The notes beneath the pieces were generated by a model. The model was given only the letters and a program-made list of their open reading frames with translations, did not search any database and was not told where the DNA came from. The position numbers were made by a program, and so were the translations under genes. From Ziziphus jujuba (Eukaryota; Streptophyta; Magnoliopsida; Rosales; Rhamnaceae), in assembly GCF_031755915.1 (NCBI RefSeq), contig NC_083381.1:2864501-2928500 (forward strand): a DNA stretch of 64,000 bases, in the 5' to 3' direction. Below are positions 23,691 to 35,140 of the stretch, piece after piece. Within the stretch, counting starts at the first letter, position 1. Each line of letters opens with the position of its first letter.

Positions 23691-23834
23691 ACTTTGTTTG
23701 GGATTGGAGAGCCCATTTACAGGAGAGGGGATTCCATGGAAGTGGGAGGAGGCAGGTAGCCTGGGTGAGTACACCATAGGAGACCTCTCAGCTTGGTACA
23801 AAGCCAAGCCCTTCTCTGAAATTTGTTTTACCAT
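22469..23834 (-). CDS. GEM-like GRAM-domain protein, copy A (226 aa, intact)
   Basis: Minus-strand exons are 23834-23693, 23406-23323, 23224-22950 and 22648-22469. All have GT-AG borders and consistent phases (227 codons with stop). The protein has a short variable N-terminus with FHGIPSP, then a basic helix region (SVLNWINMIRTKTDNFARG). From about residue 76 comes the conserved GEM-like block: ITEAVKGRLSMRARIIQVGG, then the GRAM domain at about 105-182 with STTAGPISGLLFIST, KVAFCSE and KRIKRVDQSENVKQPSQKY, ending FWFMGFLNYQKTLKYLQQ. GRAM domains bind lipids or proteins at membranes. The family includes GLABRA2-expression-modulator (GEM) and ABA-responsive relatives; the exact role here is inferred from family only. 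It is the oldest-looking member of three GEM-like loci in the window, all on the same strand. Intron 1 starts with an unusual (CT)n(AT)n microsatellite. The start is the first ATG in the open exon. Confidence 0.88.
23638..23688. repeat. Compound (TA)n(GA)n microsatellite at a splice donor
   Basis: About 11 TA units run straight into about 14 GA units. On the gene's strand this reads GTAACT followed by (CT)n and (AT)n, so the donor of intron 1 of GEM-like gene A is immediately followed by the repeat. Confidence 0.95.
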
Positions 23835-23924
23835 TTTGATGAATATTGGAGAGAGCTGAAACTTGCTATGTATTTTTTATGTTGAATGTGTGAGGGGAGG
23901 GAGAAAATGCTTACAAAGGTCGAT

Positions 23925-24016
23925 GTATTTAAAGAGAAAAAAGAAAATGGAAGATGATGGTAGGTGCACGTCTTTAGCATTATTATTGCTGCATGAGTCA
24001 TCCATGGGTCATCAAC
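23925..24016 (-). promoter_or_regulatory. Putative promoter of GEM-like gene A (TATA-like box and conserved bZIP-type block)
   Basis: On the minus strand CTTTAAATAC (23925-23934) is a TATA-like box about 90 bp before the ATG, and it is identical in copies B and C. Further upstream, plus-strand bases 23990-24016 read GCATGAGTCATCCATGGGTC then ATCAAC. This holds TGAGTCAT, a GCN4/AP-1-like bZIP core. The same block recurs at the same place in B and C, so it is conserved while neighbouring sequence has drifted. Confidence 0.5.
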
Positions 24017-25901
24017 AACAATAAAGGCTCACACGTAGATTCTCATTAAAGAAAATCTTTGACAAAAAGATTTAAGGATATGGTTAATAAATATTTATAT
24101 ATTTGTCTCTACTTTAAGAAATTGTGAAAGTCTAAGCCTTTGTTAAAGTATAAAAAATGTATATATTATATATACTATGGATGTGGAAAATGGTTTTTGC
24201 ATGTAATTATAATCCTGCAGTGGAATAAAATTCAATGGATTAGAGACTTGAATATCTGATCCTTCCATGAATTAATTAATACCATATTCCCAACATATGA
24301 AATTCATTGAATATATAACAATTATCCAGAGAAAAACCATATATGTGGGATGTTTAATGATCTTTCTTGAACCTACTAGTTTGATTAATAAAAGTATTTA
24401 GTTTATTTTAGCTTTATTTTGAATACTTCTTGAACTTAAATTTTTAGATGATGACAAATACTATTTTTACTTTCAATTAAACTACCATAATACTATATAT
24501 ATATATATATATATAGTTTCGAAGGAGGCAGCTGGTTTGTTTGTAACTTCACTTAATAGGATTAAATAGATGAAGAAAATTAAAATTAAAATTTTTTAGT
24601 TAATTAATGTATATAATTGCATTTCATATTCTATTACAGAAAGTTGGTCGAAAATTTGAAATCTTGCCAATTTGATACTTGGAAATAAGTTAAATAAAAT
24701 GAGTAGTTGGGAAAGCAATTTAATCATACAGTTCTAACATGCATGACAATTACTTATTCTCTTAGTAGTCTATTGCAATGCAATTGTCTGACTACAACCT
24801 TTATGAGCTGTCATTTTTAGCTTTATGATGGAAACCTATAATCTAATCATCTTTGGGCAGTTGTACAAGAAATGAAAGGAAAAAGATTTATTTTCCGAAA
24901 TGCTTATTTGTACTAATAGATCTCATAATATATAATTACATAGATTTGATTAAGATTGATAAAGGCTTACATCAAATTGGAAAAAGTGAAATTAACTTTG
25001 TCCAATATTCTCAATAAGTAACATTTTTCTAATTAATAACACTCTCCTATCAACCACTCTGAAGTATCAATACCTTTTCTTCTCAGTTCTGTGCTTCAAT
25101 TATTGAGGTTTAAAAATTTATTCATGAACTATATAAATATAGTGAAATATTTAAATTTTTATTAAGGCATAATAAATTCTATATGAAATTATAAATCACT
25201 AACATATTTTTAAATTTCTATTCTCGAAATAATTCGAGGGTTGATAGAAAAAAAAAATTGGTAAAACTATTAGAATTATAAGATAATCTTGATCTGATTT
25301 AAAAATTTATATATTACAATCATTTTTTTTTAATCAATCTTTGAATTGTTTCAAAAATTAAAATTTAAAAATTTATTTGGAACTTATTTGAATTGATATA
25401 TTGTTTATTTTAACCTTTTAAAATTTTATTATATTATTAGACTCATTATATATTTTTAAATTTAAGCTTTAAAAGCAATTCAAGAATAATAAAGATTCTA
25501 ATACAACAATGAGTGTGTATTATACGATCTTCTCAAACTTACAAACTGCTAAGAACTTTCAAAAATCTTACTCTGGAAGTTATTAGTTGGAACTTTCATA
25601 CCTAGGAGGCTAGGAGAAGAGGAACACATATACAAAAGAGTAAAAAGTTTCCATGGTTTCAGTTGGTCAAAAAGACAGCTTTCAGATCACAATCTAAAGG
25701 ACAAGTGTAATGAATATGTGGTTCTCATCAAACATGTAGGTTACCCTTTTGTCATTCTTTTATTTAATTTTCTGACGTGGGAATGAATGGGCAGTAGGCC
25801 AAATAGATAAAGATGTCTCATCTGTTAATGTCCAAATTCATGTTTCAGCATTAATTATTGAATTAGGAGTGAAGCTTAGAAAATAAAAAAATAAAATTCT
25901 G
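24017..25901. other. Upstream spacer of GEM-like gene A, no gene
   Basis: AT-rich sequence with a TA tract near 24495-24517 and no coding islands. It ends at the left breakpoint of the tandem duplication. Confidence 0.5.
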
Positions 25902-26489
25902 TGGAGATACATAGTATATGGTCTACTTTTTTAAAAAAAATATATATTCATAATTGCCACATTATAGACACATCAACCCCTACTTGGATCCACATGTGTA
26001 AGATTTTAAAGATAAAACCATATGTTTTCTGTATTGGATGGAAATGGTCCTGCTAGCTTTAATTTTGTGGGAATTCATAACCATAAACAATTGGAATATA
26101 ACATGTGCTTTAAAATATTTCAAGATTATGTGATGGCCCAATCAAGTAATTAAGAATAATTAATCTATTTTAAATAAGAGAGATAAAACAAGGGATAGAA
26201 GGGACAATTTGAAATGAATGGATAAATTTTGTAATGAATTCTGTCATAGATTTCCAAGTTCACAATTTTGTAATTAATTAATACATTGGATGGTTGGTCC
26301 AATTTGGATTTCTATGTATATATTGTTAAGAACCCAATATTCAAGGACTCATAAAGCCCCTCAAAGCATAATACTAAGAAGTAAGACTTTTATTATACGG
26401 TCAGAATTTCCAACTTGAAAGGACCCAGCTTCTTCACCTTTTTTTATATTTTATATTTTATTTTTTATCTTTGGGTATACTTGTTTTTG

Positions 26490-26830
26490 GATAAATTACA
26501 CTAGCACCCTACATAGTTTTAAGGCTCCCTAATTTCAAGGTTCTTCGTACATACACTCAATTTTTAAATAGTTACACATAATCCCTTATAGTTTCAATTT
26601 TCTTTCCTATTATCCCCTTTTTTTCGTTAAACTTTGAAATTTGATAGTCAACAATTAAATCAAAGTTCAACTTACATAAGGATATTGTATGAAAGAAAAT
26701 TAAACTACAAGCGGACTATGTGCATTTTAAAAAACCAAAGTTATATATGAAACAACTTGAAGCTAAAAAGGGAAAGGGGACAGTAAGGGGTGGGGAGGGG
26801 AAGGGATTTGTGTAATTTATACCCTATGTG
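26490..26830. mobile_element. Small terminal-inverted-repeat element in X1 (Mutator-like MITE candidate)
   Basis: The left ATAAATTACACTAGCACCC and the reverse complement of the right side, TATAAATTACACAAATCCC, are similar. The counterpart at about 39630-39955 in X2 shows the same layout, so this element was there before the duplication. No TSD was established. Confidence 0.35.
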
Positions 26831-27074
26831 ATTTATTTATTAATTTTTTTTAACACTTGAACTACATATTCATACATGTTTTACTTCAATCTAATTATCA
26901 TTCCATTTTTATTTTTATTTTGGTGATAAAATGATTCTATATCATTGTTTTACAGTTAGAATTGAAAAACAAACATAAAAAAAAAACCAAAAAAAAAAAA
27001 AAGGATTGATCCTTATTTATTCTTAAAATCCCATCATTGGAAATATTCTACTTTTTTGGAAAAATGAAATTTGT

Positions 27075-27238
27075 AAAAGAACAAAATTAATACTGAAAAA
27101 GCTCAAGTATTATTAAAAAATGAGAATCCTAATATGCAAGCGTAGGCTCTAAGTAGTTAAATAGATAAGTTTACACATGATAGTACAACATCTTAGGTTT
27201 ACAAGATAATAATGAATTAGTTGAGTCTTATCCTTTAT
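27075..27238 (-). repeat. 3' LTR of copia element 1
   Basis: This 164-bp partner of the 5' LTR shares ctcaagtattattaaaaaa, aagtagttaaa and ttaggtttacaagataata. It also ends in TAAAAG/TCCTTTA. Confidence 0.85.
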
Positions 27239-27249
27239 GCCCCCTCAAG

Positions 27250-30175
27250 ATATGGGGCTGTGGCATGACACCAATCTTGGACTTGAGTAGTTGAAAGTGC
27301 TATTTGGTGAGAGGCTTAATAAAAGGGTCAATGCCCTGATCCCTACTTGATACATGATAGACTCAAACTTGCCTAATTAAAACATGTCTCTTACAAAATG
27401 AAAATCAGTTGGCACATGCTTGATTTTTGAGTGATAGAGAGTTTTGGTTGAATAATAAGTGGCCCCAATATTATCATAATACATTGCTGGAATATGAGTG
27501 ATAGGAACCTAAAGTTCACATAGCAAAGAAACTAGCTAATAAACCTCAATAGTTGTATTAGCAACAGCTTTGTACTCAGCTTCAGTAGAGGAGGATGAGA
27601 CTAATTTTTGCTTTTTGGATGGCCAGGAAATAGGTTAGCACAAAGAAAAACGATGTAGGTTGTTTTATATGTTTTCTCATCATGATTCCTTACCCAATCT
27701 GCATCAGAAAAATGCAAGAACAAACAAAGAGCTATGGTGCCAAAGTAGCAAGCCATAAGAACTGGTTCCTTTCAAGTATCGTAATACCCTTTTAACAGCT
27801 GACCAATGAAGTTTGGATGGTTGATGCATGTATTACAATAGTTTACCTACTGTAAAGGCAATATCTGCTCTAGTAAAAGACAGATATTGCAAGCTCCCAA
27901 CAACTTTGTGGTACCAAGTGACATCAACAAATTTCGAACTATCATGCAAAGTTAATCTTGTCAACGATGCCAAGGGTGCAGATACTTTGTTAGCATCTAC
28001 CATACTAGTCTTTTCAAGAATGTTCATAATATATTTAGACTGAGATAGAATTAAGCATTTATTGGATGGAACCATTTTAATGCCTAGGAAGTAGTGGAAA
28101 TTTTCCATGTCTTTAAGAGAAAATTTTTGTGATGTAGATTGAATGAAGTGGGAAAGCAGCCGACTGCTATTCCTTGTATAGGCTATGTCATCAACATAGA
28201 TAAGCAGGTACATGATGAATTGATCTTTGTGATATACAAAAGAGAATTATTAGCTAAAGAGTTTGTAAATCCATACTGAAGAAGAAACTTTTTAAGTTTA
28301 ATGTACCAATTCTGAGGAGCTTGTTTAAGGCCATAGATAGCTTTCTTTAGGCAACAGACATGAGAAGGCTTGTCAGGGTCCACGAAATCTCGTAGTTGTT
28401 GCATGTAAACTTCCTCTTGAAGATAACCATTTAAAAATGCATTGTTCATGTCCGACTACTTTATTGGCCAATTATGTTTGAGTGCAATACTTAGAATTGA
28501 TCATATGGTGGCTAGGTTGATCACAGGACTAAATGTCTCAGTATAGTCGAGTCCTGGCCTTTGATTGAACCTCTTGGCAACAAGTCGTGCTTTGTAACGA
28601 CTTATGGAACCATCTGAGTTTTTTTCTTTTTTTTTAATTTTAAATATCCATTTGCTGCCAATGATGTTCTGACATGGACTTGACATCTTATTTTTCATGA
28701 GAGCCTCATACTCTGTGTACATTGCTTGTCTTCAAGTTTCAGATTGAAGAGTTTGTCGAACAATCTTGGGTTCTTGATTAGATAATATGGGTGCCTTGGT
28801 GGTAGAGAAAAATTCATTAAAAAAGTTTTTTTGGTTCAAAAATTAGACTCATAGAATGAGTGCAAGGATTGGTGACATGTGTAATATTTGAGAGGAAGGA
28901 GCAGAAGACTTACATGAAGAATTAGAGGTATCCATCAGGTGTCCACTTGGGGAGGAGTTATGAATGGTTTCTAATTGTTGCTGCTATTGACAATTTAGTG
29001 TATGTTGAGTAAGAATCTCATGAGTGAGACCACTAGATTTTTTAGATAGATGCTAGTGAGCAAATAAGGATGAAGAAGTTGATATAGATGAGAATGGAAT
29101 AAATTAATGAGGCGGAGCAAGGAGTCCATTAGGAGATGTGTTTTCATTGAAATTACTTAATAGAGAAGAGGAATTGGACAGATATGAGAAGGGAAAGATA
29201 TCTTCAACAAAATGAACATGTCTAGAGTGAAAGATTTTTTTGTGGAGGGTTTAAAGTAGATAATCCACTTTGATTTTTGAGATATCCTAGAAAAATACAA
29301 GACTTGGAATAGGACTCTAATTTGTATTGTGTAGAAGTTTTGAGCCAGGGAGAACAAAGACAACCAAATTTTAGATTTTCATAAGTTGAAATTTGTGAAA
29401 TATTATTTAAAATAGGGGTGGGCATCCTATTTATTAAATATATGGTAGTTTCAAATGCAAAAGTCCAAAACTTGGTAGGTAAAGTAGCTTAAGATAAAAG
29501 TGTAAGACTTATGATGATGTCTTCTTTCAGCATATTCATTTTGTTTTGGAATACGTTTTTGTTGGAAAAAAATTTTTAAGTTTAAAAATTCACCACCATT
29601 ATCAAAAAAAAAAAAAGAAAAAAAAGAAATAATTTGTTTTTGAAAAAAAAGTTCCACAACTAATTGACACTTAATAAATGCAGAAGTAATATCTAATTTG
29701 GACTTAATTGGAAACAACCATATATATTGAGTATAGTGATCCACAAAGAGAACATAATATCTGAAAACATTAATAGATGGAATTTAAGTGGGTCCCCAGA
29801 TATCTAAGTATATCAGTTGCAAATGTTGACTACTGGACATGGAAGAAATGTCAAACAAAAGTTTGCGCATTTTATTACAATGACAGGACATACAAGTGAA
29901 ACTTCAAGTGAAACTTTTATTCTATGAGATTAGTAAAAAGCATATGAAACAATTTGATTAAGGACATGATTGAAGGGATGACCTAACCACAGATGCCAAT
30001 CTTGAAGAGATGTTTTAATGATGTAAAATGCTTGAGATTTATGGGAACGAGTATTTGACTGAGCTTCAAAAGGCCATTCATATATTCCTCCTTTATGTGG
30101 GCCTTTTAGGAGAACCAATCCTATTTGTAAGTCCTTAACAAGAAAAAAAATGAGGATAAAATTCAATAGTAACAT
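27250..30175 (-). pseudogene. Copia element 1 pol (integrase, reverse transcriptase, RNase H), broken
   Basis: Remnants in order on the minus strand are: the GAG-pre-integrase segment LQDWHLWLGHPFNHVLNQIV (about 29940-30010); an integrase core with DHYTQYIWLFPIK and DNGGEF (29451-29744); the reverse transcriptase start IGSKWIFKIK, then YKARLVAKRFNQ (28501-28722); [13 protein letters not shown] (28183-28449); and the catalytic LLIYVDDI (about 28190). RNase H-like remnants extend towards 27.5 kb. Frame changes and stops separate the blocks. Confidence 0.85.
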
Positions 30176-30469
30176 TATTTGATTGAAAGAACGTTGACAC
30201 AGAAAATAAATTACATGTCATAGAAGGAACACAAAAAACATTATTAAAAAAAAAAAAAAAAGAATTGAAAGGAGTGGTCAAAGTAGTGGAACTTATATTT
30301 GTGATTGGAAGAGACTTAGCGCAACAACTATCTCATCATTGCCTTCATAATCAAAATGGAGGGAAAGATTTTTGTAGGTCATTGGTAATATGATGAGATG
30401 CTTCGGAATCCATCAGCCATGTGGAACTTGAGCTGGTATTTGGATGGGGTCCAAGAAGGCCTTGTTGCA

Positions 30470-31444
30470 TTAAATTGACTTGTGAGGTTGGATTAGAGTA
30501 AAAGACTTGCAGAGAGGAGATGTGACATGAAGAATTGTATGGTTTTTGTGATAAGGAGGACCATTGATTTTTGAAAAGTCAACAAAATTTAGCAAAATGT
30601 CCCTGTTTTTTTTAAGTGAATGACCTATTAGCGGAGTGACCCTACTGAACATTGGATGAAGCAGAGGAAGTGCGTTGAAGCCATTGTCCCTTGCTAATAG
30701 TAGAAGAGCCATAACCTGTTTTGTTAATAGAATTAACAGTAATTAATAAATGATCTGAGAAAGAATCTAACCTTTTTAGATAGGATTCATATTCCACAAG
30801 TTTTTCATGAAGTTCTTCAAAAGACATAGATGTATCTTTAGAATGAAAAGCAGCAAAGATGTCTTTCAAGTCAGGGGACAAACCATTAACAATGTAAAAA
30901 GTTGGGTCATCTTCTTCAATTGGTTATTAAGAAGAGTAAGTTCATCTACAGTAGCTTTAACATCAAGATATTCTGAAACTGATAATGAACCTTGAGTTTT
31001 AATCAGCCTTTCACGTAGACACATTAAATGAGGTCGAGAAGGCTTAGCAAAAGTCTGTCCTAATTTGTTCCAAACCTCGTAAGATGTTTTGGCAATAGAA
31101 ACAAGATTAGAAAGATCTGTGTGAATAGATGCAGGAAGAGCATTTAGAATGAGCTTATCTTGTGTAATCTAAAATATGTACACTAGATTGGTACAAGAAC
31201 TAGTAGCCGATGAGGAGCCACTGGATGCAGTGATGATCCGAGGAGGACAAGAAAGAGAACCATCTACATAACCATAAATATCATAAGCCACAAGGAGAGC
31301 ATCCCATTGTGCGCACCAAGAAAAGTATGTGGTAGAAATAAGACAAAAAGGAACCTGTGTTCCAATGTTTATGACAGCTAGTGTTTGATTATCGATGCTA
31401 AGAGCATCGTTGGAGATTGTTACAGAAGAAGATTAAGAGGTCAT
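30470..31444 (-). pseudogene. Copia element 1 gag (UBN2-type), broken
   Basis: From an ATG at 31442-31444 the frame reads a gag typical of plant copia elements. Landmarks are WDALLVAYDIYGYVDGS, LPASIHTDL, SYEVWNKLGQTFAKPSR and GSLSVSEYLD. A stop lies at codon 4 and another near 31160, and a frame change occurs near 30880, after which LKDIFAAFHSKDTSMSFEEL continues the protein. It cannot make a whole gag. Confidence 0.8.
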
Positions 31445-31508
31445 GATGGAAGAAAAGAAAGAAAACAAAGGATCGAAAAACATAAGTGCACTTTGTGCTC
31501 TGATACCA

Positions 31509-31679
31509 TAAAGGAACACAATTGATACTAAAAAAAGCTCAAGTATTATTAAAAAATAAGAATCCTAATATATGCACAACCATATGTCTAAGTAGTTAAA
31601 CAGATAAGATTTACACATGACAATATAGCAGTTTAGGTTTACAAGATAATAATAAGTCAGTTAGTCTTATGGTCCTTTA
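31509..31679 (-). repeat. 5' LTR of copia element 1
   Basis: This 171-bp repeat matches 27075-27238 along its full length with scattered substitutions. The outer bases are TAAAGGA and TCCTTTA, a 7-bp inverted repeat, in place of the usual TG...CA. Confidence 0.85.
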
Positions 31680-33540
31680 GTTTCCAAGTGTTTGTGTAAT
31701 TTTTACGAGAGGTAAATGTGAGCCTATAAGGCTTTCCGAATATTATATTTCTTGGAATACTAGTTTAATATATTTTTCTAATTACAATCTCACTTTATTT
31801 CTAATAAACATGCACATATTTTTAATTACATTTAAATCAACTTTACAAAAAACCAAAAGTAATAACATAAAATATTCTTGAATTTCTTGAAAGTAGGAGT
31901 TAACAAATACCTAGCACAAGCAAAACCAAGCCTTGAGGAAGACTTTATTGCAATTCATTTCTTCAAGTATTGAGAATAATCCATAAGAGGCACATGTTCA
32001 CTATAACTCAGGGATTCTCTCTCTCTTTCTTTGATTCTCTCTTCAATCCTTTTTCTCTCTTCTCTCTCTCTCTCCCCTACTTTTGCTAACAAGCTACTTT
32101 ACGGGGCACTTTTCTAGAGTTCTCCATCTTAGCTCATTATTGACTTAAGCGTCAGAAGGTTTGCGTTGGCACCACCACCAGGGCCCTGAAGAGTTTCCTT
32201 TGGTTTTCATATCGTTACAGCAACCTCATGGTGAATGACAATATAGATTCAACTTGGATAGCTCACGGACAACTAGATCCGGATGAGAAGCCATTTTCCA
32301 GCATAACCAAAATTCAATGACAGCAATTTTATTTTTTAGGAAATTTTAAAATATCTAACAAACCATTCGAATATAAAGGGTCACCTTCATAGTGTCTAAT
32401 TTTATTTCATTTTATTTTTTTTGGGGGGGCATATCAACTTAATAACGTGTTTAGACAAACCCAATAAAAAATTTTTTTTTGAGTGAATATCTATTTTTTA
32501 ATGTTGCAAAAAAAAAAAAAAAAACAACAATAAATGAACAAAAACATTGAAAATAATCTTATATATATTATATATTCTCACAATTCATATGTACATTAAA
32601 AATGATAGATTTGGTAGAGATTTACCAAATTTGTCTATTTGTCTTTGATACCAAATAATGTTGATTAATTTTTTATGTTGGATTTTCACGTACTTGGGTT
32701 ATGTTAAAATGTCAGCAATTAATAAGTTGTCATTTCATTCAATATTCAAAATTGTTAAATAAAATTAATATCATTTAATATCCAAAATTGATAAATAAAA
32801 TTAAATTAATGCCCTTAGGACTGCTAAAATAAATAATTCAAACACGCAATTGGAATTTCATTGAAGAGTCCTTTTCTTTTTTTAATTTTTAGGTAACGAA
32901 TTTCATTGAATATTCCCTTTTTTTTATGGTAATACATTTCATTGAAGAGTTCTAGTGTGCCAAAAGAACCCCATTGTGATATATTCCTAATAAGCTTAAA
33001 CATCTTCAAATAAATGGTTCCAAGTGTATAAAAAGTCCTCAAATATTTTTGTACCCCAGTCGGTTTCCAATAACATTATATAATGCTTCTTGTTTTGTCT
33101 TAAACTGTTTTATTATATTTACTATTATTATTTAAATATGATGTATATAATATAGTTTTGTTTTAGACTCTTGACTAGGCGCATGTGTGATTTTGGACTT
33201 TTGATGTGGCAACCTAGCTTTCTGATGTCGGAGGACCTTTCAATGAAAAAGGTAGGAAAAATCGAAAGAAAATCATAATCTTTTTTGTTTTCCGACCCAT
33301 AGTATATTCTGCCGTCTTCTTTTGAAATTCAAACATTTTACAGTGCCTGACTACCCGGTACAAATGTTTAACTTAAAAATAAAGAAAAAAATAGTTTTTA
33401 AAGGCTTTTCAATACTGAAATTAAAATCATAATTATATTCGGATTTATTGAAATAACATGCTTTTAGGTATTATATAATAAATTTTGGTTCATTCCTTTT
33501 GACCTAAATTTTGAAGTCATTTTTAATTACATTAAATCAA
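31680..33540. repeat. X1 block, right part: no gene; contains an old retroelement leader relic
   Basis: This matches 40205-41954 of unit 2 closely. At about 32120-32290 (counterpart 40665-40850) it holds gacttaagcgtcagaaggtt followed by caccaccac and acctcatggtgaatgac. This wording is typical of the leader or LTR edge of plant gypsy-type elements; the relic predates the duplication. (CT)n runs lie at about 32020-32080. No coding region was seen. Confidence 0.6.
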
Positions 33541-33823
33541 AGTGTATAAATATATATATCTCTTTTTTTTTTCTTTTTTTCTTTTTTTCCTTTGATAATT
33601 TTTACTCCGAAAGTTATGGAATCTTCTTGGCATCTTTTCTGTATTATAGTTAAAATAATAATATCTGTGAAAGAAGCACGAGAGAAGCCTTCCATTTAAT
33701 AAAAAATTTATACATCTGTATTCAGCTCTTCCCAGCTTCACATAAATACATATAATGTAAAGCAGAGTAAAAACAAAAAAACTCTACTTTATACATTCCT
33801 TTTTGCACTATGTAAGCTTCTTT

Positions 33824-34937
33824 CTAAACTTGAGAGAGTGCTTGTTGAAGATACTTGAAAGCTTTATTGTAATTTACAAAACCCATAAACCAAAAATCAA
33901 AATTGTCCACAGTAACTATTTCCATGTACTTTTGTGATGGTTTCTTCACATTCTCACTTTGGTTTACTCTCTTTATCTTACTTAAAGGAATCGCCACCTG
34001 CACAAGATAGAAGATCATATAAATATTAGGATTATTAATTAGTACCAAAACCAATAATCTGAATAATTATAAATATTATACATATATACATATATATATT
34101 CTCTTTCTATTATAGTACTCAATTGCATATAATTCACGTGTAATATACCCATAAATCACATGCAATAGAGCATCAATCGCCTAGTTATAAAATTTAGCGG
34201 CGTCTTTGCATATGTACTTTGTAGTTACCTTGTAACGGATTCTAATAAATTTTCCAGTGGGAGACGAAAATTTGATGGATTTTTCACTGCAAAATGCAAT
34301 CTTTTCAGTGGAGATGAAGAGGAGGCCGGCAATAGGACCAGCTGTGGTTGATAAATAGCACTGGGAAGCCTTCAACAATTTCTCTTCCTCTCCAACACTA
34401 AACAATTGCTTGAAGATTTTTTCCACTCCACCTACTTGAAGAATCCTAGCCCCCAAGCTCAGCTTTCCCTTCACAGTTTCACTGATCTTAGGCCCAAGTT
34501 TCACTGCAATTTCAATAAATTAATAGTTTTGTCATTCACTAATTTAGCAAACCGATTAATAAAGAAGTTGACGTTCTTTCATTTTCATCTGAATTTAGGT
34601 TAGCAAGAGAAAGCTTAATTAATTACCATGCTCTTTGACTCCATGAGCAAAGCTGTCAGCTTTTTTTCCAAGCTTGTTCATTCTTTTTAGCACTGAGGGG
34701 GGGGGGGGTGGTGGTGGTTTGTGTGGTGGGGGAGGGGGGAAGGGATTTACTTTTTTTCAACGTTGGAGGATCATATTGATTTTTGTATTGTCCAGAAGGA
34801 TCAGGCAAGAGTCTCTTGGCTAACTTCTCAAATGGGAATGCAACTGAGCTGATTGGAATTCCAATAACTTGTCCCTTAACTGAAGCTTTCATTCTTGATG
34901 CATACGTCGGAGACGATTTTTGATCTCTTTCTATCAC
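33824..34937 (-). CDS. GEM-like GRAM-domain protein, copy B (intact only if a 58-nt intron is removed)
   Basis: Proposed exons are 34937-34751, 34692-34627, 34503-34229 and 33997-33824 (233 aa, phases consistent). The first exon reads VIGIPISSVAFPFEKLAKR, then LLPDPSGQY, as in GEM-like proteins; relatives suggest the internal Met at 34892 could be the true start. Then come LKRMNKLGKKADSFAHGVKE, ISETVKGKLSLGARILQVGG and a GRAM domain with STTAGPIAGLLFIST and KIKRVNQSENVKKPSQKY, ending FWFMGFVNYNKAFKYLQQ. Read straight through, the frame breaks after a 12-C run (34697-34708). Treating 34693-34750 as an intron (AAA|GTAAAT...CCCTCAG|TG) repairs it without changing a base, at the phase and place where copy A has its first intron. 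A 58-nt intron is at or below the usual plant minimum, so a frameshifted pseudogene or a miscounted homopolymer remains possible. Exons 3 and 4 match copy A in size or nearly so (275 nt each; 174 against 180 nt). Confidence 0.75.
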
Positions 34938-35056
34938 TAGTACTTGAGCAAACAGGGTGTTTGGGTGGAGAGAAGATGGTTCCCTTCACTATGAGAAGAA
35001 CTACAAAGGAAGTGAGATTGAGATGTTGCTTAATGAGGTTTTGATGATAATGGAAT

Positions 35057-35140
35057 GTATTTAAAGGGGTGGAAAACATTTAAACATGGTGATGGGATCT
35101 TAATCTTTTTGTTGCATGACTCATGCATGGCTCATCAAGG
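35057..35140 (-). promoter_or_regulatory. Putative promoter of GEM-like gene B (TATA-like box, bZIP plus RY block)
   Basis: CTTTAAATAC on the minus strand (35057-35066) is shared with copies A and C. Upstream, plus-strand 35113-35138 holds TGCATGACTCATGCATGGCT then CATCAA: an ATGACTCAT bZIP/GCN4-like palindrome overlapping a perfect RY motif CATGCATG. Confidence 0.5.

Larger units (their letters stand above)
27075..31679 (-). mobile_element. Ty1-copia LTR retrotransposon 1, full-length but decayed (4.6 kb)
   Basis: The two LTRs are 31509-31679 (5', 171 bp) and 27075-27238 (3', 164 bp). A primer-binding site lies at 31497-31508; its minus-strand reading TGGTATCAGAGC touches the 5' LTR directly and is the tRNA-iMet-type site of copia elements. 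A purine tract (cttgagggggca) sits against the 3' LTR. The order gag, integrase, reverse transcriptase on the minus strand is that of Ty1-copia. The matching position in unit 2 (about 40195-40205, aatgaagttttcaaatg) is empty. The 5-bp target GTTTT appears as ATTTG and GTTTC at the two ends here, as expected for an old insertion. Confidence 0.9.

Noticed and set aside
23577..23692. Continuation of GEM-like exon 1 through the (CT)n(AT)n repeat as a Ser-Leu/Ile-Tyr tail
   Set aside because: A GTAACT donor before the repeat and an in-phase acceptor at 23407 lead to the conserved next exon, so the repeat is intronic.
27828..28043. Plus-strand ORF within copia element 1
   Set aside because: It is the antisense shadow of the reverse transcriptase, whose YVDD-bearing frame is on the minus strand.
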